Shown here: piece by piece, positions 1-5,568 of the stretch
Position numbering within the stretch: position 1 is the stretch's first letter
Layout: each line of letters opens with the position of its first letter
Source of the DNA: an uncultured Bacteriovoracaceae bacterium
GTDB lineage: Bacteria > Bdellovibrionota > Bacteriovoracia > Bacteriovoracales > Bacteriovoracaceae
Length of the DNA stretch: 6,069 bases
Direction: 5' to 3'
NCBI GenBank assembly: GCA_937952395.1
Contig: CALFYV010000355.1
Span: 1-6,069, forward strand
Program-made: the position numbers and the translations under genes
Notes under the pieces: model-generated
Databases searched by the model: none
What the model was told of the DNA's origin: nothing
The model's input: the letters and a program-made list of their open reading frames with translations, nothing else

Positions 1-87
1 TCTAGCGGTGGAAGAAGAGGTGCCCCTCTTCGACGTCGTTCATCTTCGGGTGATAGCGCCAGTGGCGGGAGTCAGCGTCGCTGGTAA
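1..87 (+). CDS. C-terminal end of an unidentified protein with an Arg/Ser/Gly-rich tail (5' end outside window)
   Basis: Frame 1 is open from the window edge to a TAA stop at 85-87 and encodes 28 residues made almost entirely of Ser, Gly and Arg, ending Gln-Arg-Arg-Trp. Such basic, low-complexity tails are typical of DEAD-box RNA helicases (RhlE type) and some small RNA-binding proteins, where the tail adds non-specific RNA affinity. The reading frame is supported by its composition: it is GC-richer than the following DNA, and the bias stops at the TAA. A 7-bp inverted repeat (14-20 with 25-31, 4-base loop) lies inside it but has no T-run, so it is not a terminator. The catalytic part of the protein is not in the window, so the helicase identity is a guess. 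Confidence 0.45.
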   Translation, partial: SSGGRRGAPLRRRSSSGDSASGGSQRRW

Positions 88-151
88 TTAACTCTTAGAC
101 ATGCTTTAAAACATTCATTCTTTATGTTAATCTATCCGCAATTTATTTTAT

Positions 152-157
152 AGGAGG
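152..157 (+). promoter_or_regulatory. Strong ribosome binding site for dps
   Basis: AGGAGG ends 6 bases before the GTG at 164. This near-perfect Shine-Dalgarno sequence fixes GTG as the start, and no ATG in the same frame gives a better N-terminus. The 76 bases between the upstream stop and the GTG are AT-rich. They contain a TAGACA at 96-101, but no -10 hexamer at normal spacing, so I do not place a promoter. Confidence 0.8.
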
Positions 158-163
158 TAAAGC

Positions 164-634
164 GTGAGTTTAAATATTGGTATTAATGAAAACAAACGAG
201 TTGAAATATCTAAGGGGCTGGCTAAATTATTAGCAGAGACCTACACTCTTTATTTAAAAACCCACAAGTATCACTGGAACGTGACTGGTCCTATGTTCCA
301 GGCTTTACACACGATGTTTATGGAGCAATACACGGCCATGAGTTTAGCGGTTGATGAGATAGCTGAAAGAATCAGAGTTATGGATGTCAAAGCACCGGGC
401 TCATACACCGAATTTTCTGCGTTAAGTTCGGTTAAAGAAGATGCTGCCATAGACGCCTCGGCAGATATCATGATTAAAAATTTATTAAAAGATCATGAGC
501 AAGTCGCTAGAACAGCAAAAGAAATTTTGCCGACTCTAGATGGCGCTAATGATGAAGGTACAAATAGCCTTATTGTTGCGAGAATTGAGTTTCATGAAAA
601 GAGTGCTTGGATGTCAATAAGTATAATTGGTTAA
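164..634 (+). CDS. dps: Dps-family DNA-protection / ferritin-like protein
   Basis: Dps proteins form 12-subunit cytoplasmic shells that oxidise Fe(II) with peroxide, store the ferric mineral and so protect DNA from Fenton chemistry; some also bind DNA directly. The 156-residue length is typical of the family. The signature is clear: HWNVTGPMFQALH at residues 37-49, then VDEIAERIR at 63-71. By spacing against E. coli Dps, the inter-subunit ferroxidase ligands are His37, His49, Asp64 and Glu68. The position of the extra acidic ligand (E. coli Asp67) is Met53 here, with Glu54 next to it. The C-terminal helix keeps the usual R..FHEK.AWM pattern. The short N-terminus has only a few Lys/Arg, so DNA binding through an N-terminal tail is uncertain. 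The gene is monocistronic by context: it has its own Shine-Dalgarno sequence and a hairpin terminator starts 3 bases after the TAA stop. OxyR, PerR or stationary-phase control is usual for dps, but I see no clear operator. Confidence 0.95.
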   Translation: MSLNIGINENKRVEISKGLAKLLAETYTLYLKTHKYHWNVTGPMFQALHTMFMEQYTAMSLAVDEIAERIRVMDVKAPGSYTEFSALSSVKEDAAIDASADIMIKNLLKDHEQVARTAKEILPTLDGANDEGTNSLIVARIEFHEKSAWMSISIIG

Positions 635-636
635 AT

Positions 637-665
637 AAAAAAAGGGCCTGTAGAGGCCCTTTTTT
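637..665. terminator. Bidirectional intrinsic terminator between dps and the convergent barrel gene
   Basis: The hairpin GGGCCT (644-649), loop GTAG, AGGCCC (654-659) is flanked by an A-run (637-643) on the left and a T-run (660-665) on the right. A GC-rich stem followed by a U-tract is therefore present on both strands. It lies 3 bases after the dps stop and 21 bases beyond the stop of the minus-strand gene at 687, so it can end both convergent transcripts. Confidence 0.93.
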
Positions 666-686
666 ATTACAATTTAAATGAAAAGT

Positions 687-1193
687 TTAGATTTTATGAA
701 CATAGGCAAAACCAAAGGCTGTTACATCAGTGTTTGGGGCAAAATCAGTTAAATTCGTCTCATAAAAGAAATCAATACTACTAATATTATTAATAGCAAT
801 GTTGCCCCCAAAGTTTGCCAATAGAAAAGTGGACTTAACATTTGTATTATCATCATCTAAGTTAAGGGCCAATTTGGGACCTAGGAAAAATGAAAAGTTA
901 TTGGCTGCGAGCATTTGCCACTGAATAGGCAGATCAAGGTAAAGAGGGTCAAATTTTAAGTTAGAAACAGAAGATTTTCTTTGAGTCAAGACAGCTCCCG
1001 TTTTTAGATGACCTGTGCCGGTTAATTTATGAAAATAAAAAGTACCAAATTGCCAACCCATTTCTCTATCATAATTAGTGTTTGCTGCATCATCATACTC
1101 AGATAAATTCAATCCAGCAGTTAAAGACCAATTGGCCATAGCATTGAAAGAAACAAAACTAATAACAAAAGCTAAAAACATCAATTTTTTCAT
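687..1193 (-). CDS. Small secreted outer-membrane beta-barrel-like protein, function unknown
   Basis: The 168-residue product begins with a clear Sec signal peptide: Lys2-Lys3, a hydrophobic core at about 4-17, and a likely signal peptidase I site after Ala20 (AMA|NW). The mature part (about 148 residues) is rich in alternating hydrophobic/polar stretches with aromatic residues, for example at 47-55, 84-93, 98-112, 120-130, 139-147 and 157-166. These are separated by Asp/Asn/Gly-rich turns, as in an 8-stranded outer-membrane barrel. It resembles the general PorT/OmpW-like class of small barrels, but I do not recognise a specific family. AAGGAG at 1199-1204 lies 5 bases before the ATG and supports the start. 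The gene is last in the minus-strand block, 66 bases after the photolyase stop, and ends near the bidirectional terminator. An A17 tract (1237-1253 on the plus strand as T) lies in its upstream region. A periplasmic soluble beta protein is possible. Secretion is well supported; barrel topology is inferred. Confidence 0.85.
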   Translation of the reverse strand: MKKLMFLAFVISFVSFNAMANWSLTAGLNLSEYDDAANTNYDREMGWQFGTFYFHKLTGTGHLKTGAVLTQRKSSVSNLKFDPLYLDLPIQWQMLAANNFSFFLGPKLALNLDDDNTNVKSTFLLANFGGNIAINNISSIDFFYETNLTDFAPNTDVTAFGFAYVHKI

Positions 1194-1230
1194 ACAGACT
1201 CCTTTGAATTTTCATTCTTTAAACAATGAG

Positions 1231-1263
1231 AACGTATTTTTTTTTTTTTTTTTAAGCTATCAG
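1231..1263 (-). promoter_or_regulatory. Possible promoter of the barrel gene spanning the A17 tract
   Basis: Reading the minus strand, CTGATA (1263-1258) could serve as a -35 element and TACGTT (1236-1231) as a -10. The 21-base spacer consists mostly of the A17 run. Both hexamers are only partial matches and the spacer is longer than the usual 17, so this is weak. The A-tract could instead act as an UP-like element for a promoter closer to the gene. Confidence 0.25.
1237..1253. repeat. Uninterrupted 17-base A/T homopolymer upstream of the barrel gene
   Basis: Seventeen consecutive T on the plus strand (A on the coding strand) lie in the 66-base gap between the photolyase stop and the barrel-gene start, 44 bases from the ATG. 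It is by far the longest mononucleotide run in the window. It is not the U-tract of a photolyase terminator, because that transcript would read A here. The length may also carry a sequencing or assembly error. Confidence 0.9.
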
Positions 1264-2567
1264 GAGAGATCTTCTTGGTAAGCCATGATGGCCCTTTGGA
1301 CGGCAAAACGATGTTCAATCATTTTTTCTGGGTATTGTTTTGTTCCAAATTCAGGGACCCATTTTTTGATATATTTAAATTCGGGATCAAAACGCTTAAT
1401 CTGTAAGTCTGGATTAAAGACTCTAAAATAGGGGGCGGCGTCGCAACCAGTTCCGGCCACCCATTGCCAGTTACCATTATTAGAAGCTAAGTCGAAGTCC
1501 AAGAGTTTTTGGGCAAAGTATTTTTCACCCCAACGCCAATCAATAAGCAAATGCTTAATGAGAAAACTCGCAGCTACCATTCTTACGCGGTTATGCATAA
1601 AGCCAGTTTGATTAAGTTCTCGCATTCCAGCATCGACTAAGGCGTAACCGGTTTTGCCTTCACAAAATTTCTTAAACTGTTTTTTATCATTCATCCATTT
1701 TATCTTTTTATATTTTTCTTTGAAAGGTGTGTCCACCACATGGGGAAAGTGATAGAGAATTTGCATGAAAAACTCACGCCAGATAAGTTCATCGAGCCAA
1801 GTCTGGTTAAGTTCATATCCAAGCTGAGCACATTTCCTAACACTAATAGTGCCAAAACGTAAATGCAATCCTAGTTTACTGGTGGCATCGAGGGAGGGGA
1901 TGTTACGTTTTTCGTGATAATCTTCGATGATAGTTTTTTTGATTGTTCTGGCTTTTGGAAACAAGCCTGTCGGTTTAAATCCAAGCTCAGCTAAATCAGG
2001 AAAATTTAATTTTGAAATTTGTAAAAAATGATCAAAATATTTTTTATTTTTCAAGCTCGCAATAGCCTCTGGGGTTAGTTTTTCATACCAACGTCTTTTG
2101 TAAGGAGTGTAGACTGTATAAGGTTTTCCATCAGATTTCAAAATATCTTCTTTAGCAAAGATACATTGATCCTTATAAGAAAAAAACTCTATGTTCTTAT
2201 TCGAAAGCACTCGCTCAACCGTCTCATCTCTTTCTCTAGCATAGGGTTCATAATCTTCATTATAAAAGACTTTCCGAATATCATAATTTTTTAAGATTTT
2301 ATTCCAGGCCTCAATAGGCTTCTCATGTAAAACCAACAGATCACTTTTATAAGTTTTTAATTCTTGTTTTAATTCACTTAAAGTATGGTGAATAAATTCT
2401 ACTCTCGAATCTTCTTTAGACTCTAATTTTGTTAAAATGACAGGGTCAAAAATAAAAAGAACAAGAACTGGAAGTTCATCTTGAAGCGCCCAGTGAAGAG
2501 CTGTATTATCCTCAAGTCTTAAATCGCGTCTTAACCAAACAATATTACATTCGAGTTTTTTTCTCAT
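1260..2567 (-). CDS. phrB: Class I cyclobutane pyrimidine dimer DNA photolyase
   Basis: This cytoplasmic flavoenzyme uses blue/near-UV light to split cyclobutane pyrimidine dimers (EC 4.1.99.3). The 435-residue product has the antenna-binding alpha/beta domain at about 6-170 (VWLRRDLRLEDN at 10-21) and the all-helical FAD domain at about 225-430. Against E. coli PhrB, the substrate/FAD contacts E260, W263, R264 and N326 are kept. So are the flavin N5 partner N363, the FAD-contacting D357, and the electron-transfer triad W367-W344-W291. Glu107 in a DYE motif matches the MTHF-contacting Glu109 of E. coli, so a folate antenna is likely but not proven. TSKLGLHLRFGTIS (229-242) and AGTGCDAAPYFRVFNP (371-386) look more like the Bacteroidota-type class I branch than the enterobacterial one, which is from memory. 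The gene starts 12 bases after the stop of the SDR/SRPBCC gene and has no recognisable Shine-Dalgarno sequence, which suggests translational coupling. No other in-frame start precedes the conserved VWLRRDLR motif. Confidence 0.96.
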   Translation of the reverse strand: MRKKLECNIVWLRRDLRLEDNTALHWALQDELPVLVLFIFDPVILTKLESKEDSRVEFIHHTLSELKQELKTYKSDLLVLHEKPIEAWNKILKNYDIRKVFYNEDYEPYARERDETVERVLSNKNIEFFSYKDQCIFAKEDILKSDGKPYTVYTPYKRRWYEKLTPEAIASLKNKKYFDHFLQISKLNFPDLAELGFKPTGLFPKARTIKKTIIEDYHEKRNIPSLDATSKLGLHLRFGTISVRKCAQLGYELNQTWLDELIWREFFMQILYHFPHVVDTPFKEKYKKIKWMNDKKQFKKFCEGKTGYALVDAGMRELNQTGFMHNRVRMVAASFLIKHLLIDWRWGEKYFAQKLLDFDLASNNGNWQWVAGTGCDAAPYFRVFNPDLQIKRFDPEFKYIKKWVPEFGTKQYPEKMIEHRFAVQRAIMAYQEDLS

Positions 2568-2579
2568 GGAACCAGCAAT

Positions 2580-3956
2580 TTATTTTGAGAAATAGTTTTT
2601 GATGACTTTGTTTCTATATTCAAAAATATTTTTCAAATCATTTTTTACAAATGGTCCACCAAAGATTTCTCCTAAAATTCCCATGGGAACTTTATAAATA
2701 ACTTCATCTCTCATAAGCGTGCCTGATTTGGTAGGAATAAAGTCATGGGTATGAATCCATTTGGCATAAGGCCCCTTTACTTGTTCATCGATGAAGGTTT
2801 TCTCTTTTTCAAAACGACTGATACTGGATTGCCATTTTAACGGGATTCCATGGACTTTTAGCTTATAATCTATCAGAGTTCCTTTTTGGATTTTTTCCGT
2901 GCTTTTCCCAAGAACTTTGAAATTGAGGTATGATGGAGTTATTTTTTCTAAATTTTTTTCATCAGAGAAGAATTCAAAAACTTTATCAGGGGTATCTTGA
3001 ATCCATTGATATTTAGTTAATACTTGTTCTCCATTTTTATCATATTTTAAAATATCTGCCAGTGCATTTTTAAGATTTGAAAACTTATATTGATAACCTT
3101 CTTCTATAAAGTGATTTGGTATCACTTTTTGACTGGCTAAGAGAATCGCCGACATTTCACCAAAAATAATTTTTAAAGCTGGAGCTGGTATTGGAAAAAG
3201 AGTAGGTCGATTAAGTTCTTTTCCTAATATTTTTGTAAATTCGTAATTAGTTACTGGAGTTGGGGCAACACCATTGTAAATATTATATTTGGTATTATTC
3301 TCTAAAAGAAAAATGAATTGTCCCACCAGATCGTCTATATGAATCCAACTCATATATTGTTTACCATTGCCTAATTGTCCCGCAACACCTGCTTTAAAAG
3401 GTGGTAGCATTTTGGCTAAGGCCCCACCATTAGAGGCAAGAACAATCCCCACTCTGATACTGAGGGATTTCATTTCTTTAATTTGATGTTCATGGGTTAA
3501 CTGTTCCCATTTTTTGCAAACATCAGCTAAAAAACCCTTTCCTAATTTACTCTCACTATCCAGTTCTTTTTCCCCTTGATCACCATAGATTCCAATGGCT
3601 GAAGCACTGATAAATTTCGTTGGTTTTTTCTCTAATTTTTTTATTGTTTCGATTAACAAACTCGTTGAATTAATTCTGGAGTTTAGAATTTTATTTTTTT
3701 TTGCTTGTGTCCATCTGCCTTCGGCTACACTTTCCCCAGCTAAATGGATAATCGCCTCGACTCCTTTGAGTGCATCAGTATCTATTGTTTGTTTTGCTGG
3801 ATTCCATTCAAAAGCTTCGATCGGAAAAGGAGATTGTTCAAGGGCTTTCGTTTTATTTCGAGTTAAAATTCTTATATCATCATGGCCTCTAAGAAATAAT
3901 TGCTCTAACAATCGAGTTCCCACTAAACCAGTCGCGCCTGTAATCAGAATTTTCAT
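2580..3956 (-). CDS. TIGR01777-type SDR/epimerase fused to a C-terminal SRPBCC domain
   Basis: This is a 458-residue two-domain protein. Residues 1-303 form an atypical short-chain dehydrogenase/epimerase of the TIGR01777 (YfcH-like) family. It has a dinucleotide-binding GATGLVG at 7-13, IHLAGES at 70-76, SASAIGIYGD at 117-126 and WIHIDDL at 204-210. A DUF1731-like end (about 267-303) contains MSAILLASQKVIP. Residues about 311-457 form an SRPBCC (START/Bet v1 fold) domain of the COG4276 type, with NLEKITPSYLNFKVL (335-349), IPLKW (371-375), DEQVKGPYAKW (390-400) and YKVPMG (421-426). The substrate of either domain is unknown. SRPBCC domains bind hydrophobic ligands, so a small lipid-like or cofactor-like compound is a guess. 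No signal peptide is seen, so it is probably cytoplasmic. AAGGAG at 3962-3967 lies 5 bases before the ATG and fixes the start. It is followed after 12 bases by the photolyase gene, implying an operon. An A9 run lies in codons for residues 86-88. Confidence 0.93.
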   Translation of the reverse strand: MKILITGATGLVGTRLLEQLFLRGHDDIRILTRNKTKALEQSPFPIEAFEWNPAKQTIDTDALKGVEAIIHLAGESVAEGRWTQAKKNKILNSRINSTSLLIETIKKLEKKPTKFISASAIGIYGDQGEKELDSESKLGKGFLADVCKKWEQLTHEHQIKEMKSLSIRVGIVLASNGGALAKMLPPFKAGVAGQLGNGKQYMSWIHIDDLVGQFIFLLENNTKYNIYNGVAPTPVTNYEFTKILGKELNRPTLFPIPAPALKIIFGEMSAILLASQKVIPNHFIEEGYQYKFSNLKNALADILKYDKNGEQVLTKYQWIQDTPDKVFEFFSDEKNLEKITPSYLNFKVLGKSTEKIQKGTLIDYKLKVHGIPLKWQSSISRFEKEKTFIDEQVKGPYAKWIHTHDFIPTKSGTLMRDEVIYKVPMGILGEIFGGPFVKNDLKNIFEYRNKVIKNYFSK

Positions 3957-3961
3957 GCAAT

Positions 3962-3990
3962 CTCCTTATGAATTTGTATACATATTATCA
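3962..3990 (-). promoter_or_regulatory. Ribosome binding site and putative promoter of the SDR-phrB operon
   Basis: The Shine-Dalgarno AAGGAG (3967-3962) is clear. Upstream on the minus strand, TGATAATAT (3990-3982) reads as an extended -10 (TGn followed by TAATAT). It would give a 5' leader of roughly 20 bases, but no good -35 hexamer is found. The perfect 8-bp palindrome TGTATACA (3975-3982) directly abuts this -10 and covers the likely start of transcription, a position suited to an operator. The ribosome site is certain; the promoter and operator are tentative. Confidence 0.4.
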
Positions 3991-4055
3991 GAAGATAGCG
4001 CCAAAGTTGAGGTTAAGTTTTATATGGATAGTAAACAAAGCTTAAACAGCAATCT

Positions 4056-5477
4056 CTAAGCTGCTTTTTTCTTTAATTCTTGATTCATTTTAGTCAGAAG
4101 TTCGATGGTTTTTCTAGATTTCTCATTGAGGTTTTTTAAGGCATTAATTTTACCTTTTTGATTATCTTGGGCCTTGATATAGGTTAGTTTTATCTCTTTA
4201 AAAGTTTCAATTTTTTCTGCCAGTTGTTTTTTAACGACATTGACATTATCTTGATGGGCCTTAAACTTATCTAATTCTTTATATAAGGCTTTAATAGTGT
4301 CATTTTTTTGCTGTAGTTCATGTTCAAGTTTTACCAGTTGGTGTTGCTTTTGAGTTAAACCCGCAAACTTAGTTTCCTTATTTTCTAATCTTTGATTGAG
4401 AGTTTTTAACTCTTGATCTTTGAGGGCCATTTTACTATTGAGATCATTGATATTGTCTTTAAGCCTTAATAATTCGTCTTTATTTCTGGAGAGATCTTTT
4501 AAGTAAGTGTCACTGATGGCCAGAGCTTTTTGGCTTTGTTCATTAGCATTTTCAACTTGGTTACGAAGCTCTTGGATGGTAGAAGAGTTGGTTTCGGCTT
4601 CTGCTTCCAGAGTGACTATATATTCATCGTTTTCTTTGATAAAGCTGTTGAGAGCTTCCACTTTCGTTTCAGCTTCTTCAACAATTGCTTTGTTTTCGTT
4701 TATTATTTTTAAAAGTTTTTCATTTTGAATTTCAAGGTTTTTTATTTTTTGTTGTGAGACTTCGTCCGTTGGTTCTGCTGGATGTTCCGAGATGATACGT
4801 TCAATTTTACCACTTTGTTCTAATAGTTGAACTTGTGTTTGTAGCCTGGTTATATAATCCATTTGTTTTTGACATAATTTCATTAACCTCTCATTGCGGT
4901 GATCACCTTCAAGCATTTGATTTTCGATCAATAGATTTTTGTAGAGTTCACCAATTTTGATAAAACACAAATTAATATTAGACTCAGAAACTTTATCAAA
5001 AAGGCCATGAAGCTTGACGAAGAATTTAAAATCGGCTGAATAATCAAAAATTTCTCTAATGATAGTGGGAACACTTTCTCCTTCATAACGTGTTTGCATA
5101 TCATGAAAGCTGGGAGAGTTTTTTATACGTGTTATTTCATCATCACCACTGGCGAGTTCTTTGGCCAATTCTTCAGGCATTTGTCCCGGGTTGGATCTGG
5201 CCTGATTTAAATAGCGCTGGCCATCGGGGGTGGCCAAAAAATTTTTAAGATAAGTTTGATAAGTTTTTACATCTTCTTGTTTGATATAAAGCTCATTAAC
5301 TTGGCCCGATTTTAATTTTTCGATAGCACTTTCAGTTAGAATACTATCCTTATGAGCAAAATGGACGATACGGCCAATCTTTTTAAGCAGGATATAGGCA
5401 TCAAAAGGCACAGCACTATTAGTTTGAATTGAATCAACTAGTATTTTGTAATAATCATTTTCGTTATAATCGGCCAT
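4056..5477 (-). CDS. Long coiled-coil protein with a distinct N-terminal globular domain, function unknown
   Basis: The 473-residue product (numbered from the ATG at 5477) has three zones. Residues about 6-80 are globular and include PFDAYILLKKIGRIVHF and a GQVNELYIKQEDVKTY stretch. This pattern recalls the small domain found at the N-terminus of HD-GYP and related signalling proteins in Bdellovibrio-like bacteria, which is a resemblance from memory. Residues 81-195 are mixed and mostly helical. Residues about 196-473 are highly charged, rich in Glu/Lys/Gln/Asn/Leu, with heptad-like Leu/Ile spacing and almost no Pro or Gly: a long coiled coil with a basic end (KKKAA). No signal peptide, membrane segment or enzyme motif is seen, so it is probably a cytoplasmic scaffold or structural protein. 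It lies 99 bases upstream of the SDR gene with no visible terminator, so read-through is possible. A functional link to photolyase is not supported. Confidence 0.88.
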   Translation of the reverse strand: MADYNENDYYKILVDSIQTNSAVPFDAYILLKKIGRIVHFAHKDSILTESAIEKLKSGQVNELYIKQEDVKTYQTYLKNFLATPDGQRYLNQARSNPGQMPEELAKELASGDDEITRIKNSPSFHDMQTRYEGESVPTIIREIFDYSADFKFFVKLHGLFDKVSESNINLCFIKIGELYKNLLIENQMLEGDHRNERLMKLCQKQMDYITRLQTQVQLLEQSGKIERIISEHPAEPTDEVSQQKIKNLEIQNEKLLKIINENKAIVEEAETKVEALNSFIKENDEYIVTLEAEAETNSSTIQELRNQVENANEQSQKALAISDTYLKDLSRNKDELLRLKDNINDLNSKMALKDQELKTLNQRLENKETKFAGLTQKQHQLVKLEHELQQKNDTIKALYKELDKFKAHQDNVNVVKKQLAEKIETFKEIKLTYIKAQDNQKGKINALKNLNEKSRKTIELLTKMNQELKKKAA

Positions 5478-5492
5478 ACCCACCTTTACCCT
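5478..5492 (-). promoter_or_regulatory. Ribosome binding region that decides the coiled-coil gene start
   Basis: On the minus strand AAAGG (5487-5483) lies 5 bases before the ATG at 5477. An alternative in-frame GTG two codons earlier (5483-5481) has AGGG (5492-5489) at a similar distance. The GTG overlaps the better Shine-Dalgarno sequence, so I chose the ATG. The choice changes only two residues. Confidence 0.55.
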
Positions 5493-5510
5493 AGATTTAT
5501 CGGCTTTTAC

Positions 5511-5550
5511 TCAAAAATTTTGATTGATAAAAACTTGACTAAATTAGTAT
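5511..5550 (+). promoter_or_regulatory. Possible promoter/operator of the EamA gene in the divergent intergenic region
   Basis: TTGATT (5520-5525) and TAGTAT (5545-5550), with a 19-base spacer, could be a weak -35/-10 pair. They would start a transcript close to the ATG, giving a very short leader and fitting the missing Shine-Dalgarno sequence. The 13-base inverted repeat TCAAAA-A-TTTTGA (5511-5523) overlaps the -35 and could be a regulator site. In such AT-rich DNA these matches may be chance. Confidence 0.25.
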
Positions 5551-5568
5551 TAACAGTGACAGTGGCCC

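Noticed and set aside
14..31. Hairpin GAAGAGG-TGCC-CCTCTTC as a terminator
   Set aside because: It lies inside the coding tail at the left edge and has no following T-run.
271..471. 66-codon minus-strand open frame inside dps
   Set aside because: It lies wholly opposite the strongly supported dps gene and shows no motif or ribosome binding site.
600..634. Possible frameshift at the Dps C-terminus
   Set aside because: The ending WMSISIIG aligns without gaps to the usual WMLRSLL-type end and the length is normal, so simple substitutions explain it.
1237..1253. T17 run as the U-tract of an intrinsic terminator
   Set aside because: For the minus-strand photolyase transcript it reads as A. On the plus strand no stable GC-rich hairpin precedes it and no plus-strand gene ends there.
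1078..1281. 67-codon plus-strand open frame over the barrel-gene start and the T17 run
   Set aside because: It is antisense to a gene with a signal peptide and good ribosome site, and it translates the homopolymer as polyphenylalanine.
3595..4059. 154-codon plus-strand open frame opposite the SDR N-terminus and the 99-base gap
   Set aside because: It is the shadow of the dinucleotide-binding domain, with no recognisable protein features or ribosome binding site.
4507..4728. Two overlapping plus-strand open frames opposite the coiled-coil gene
   Set aside because: They are antisense to Glu/Lys-rich coiled-coil codons, which produces Phe/Leu/Ser-rich artefacts that mimic membrane proteins.
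5551..5566. CAGTG direct repeat upstream of the EamA start
   Set aside because: Two 5-base copies are too short to separate from chance.
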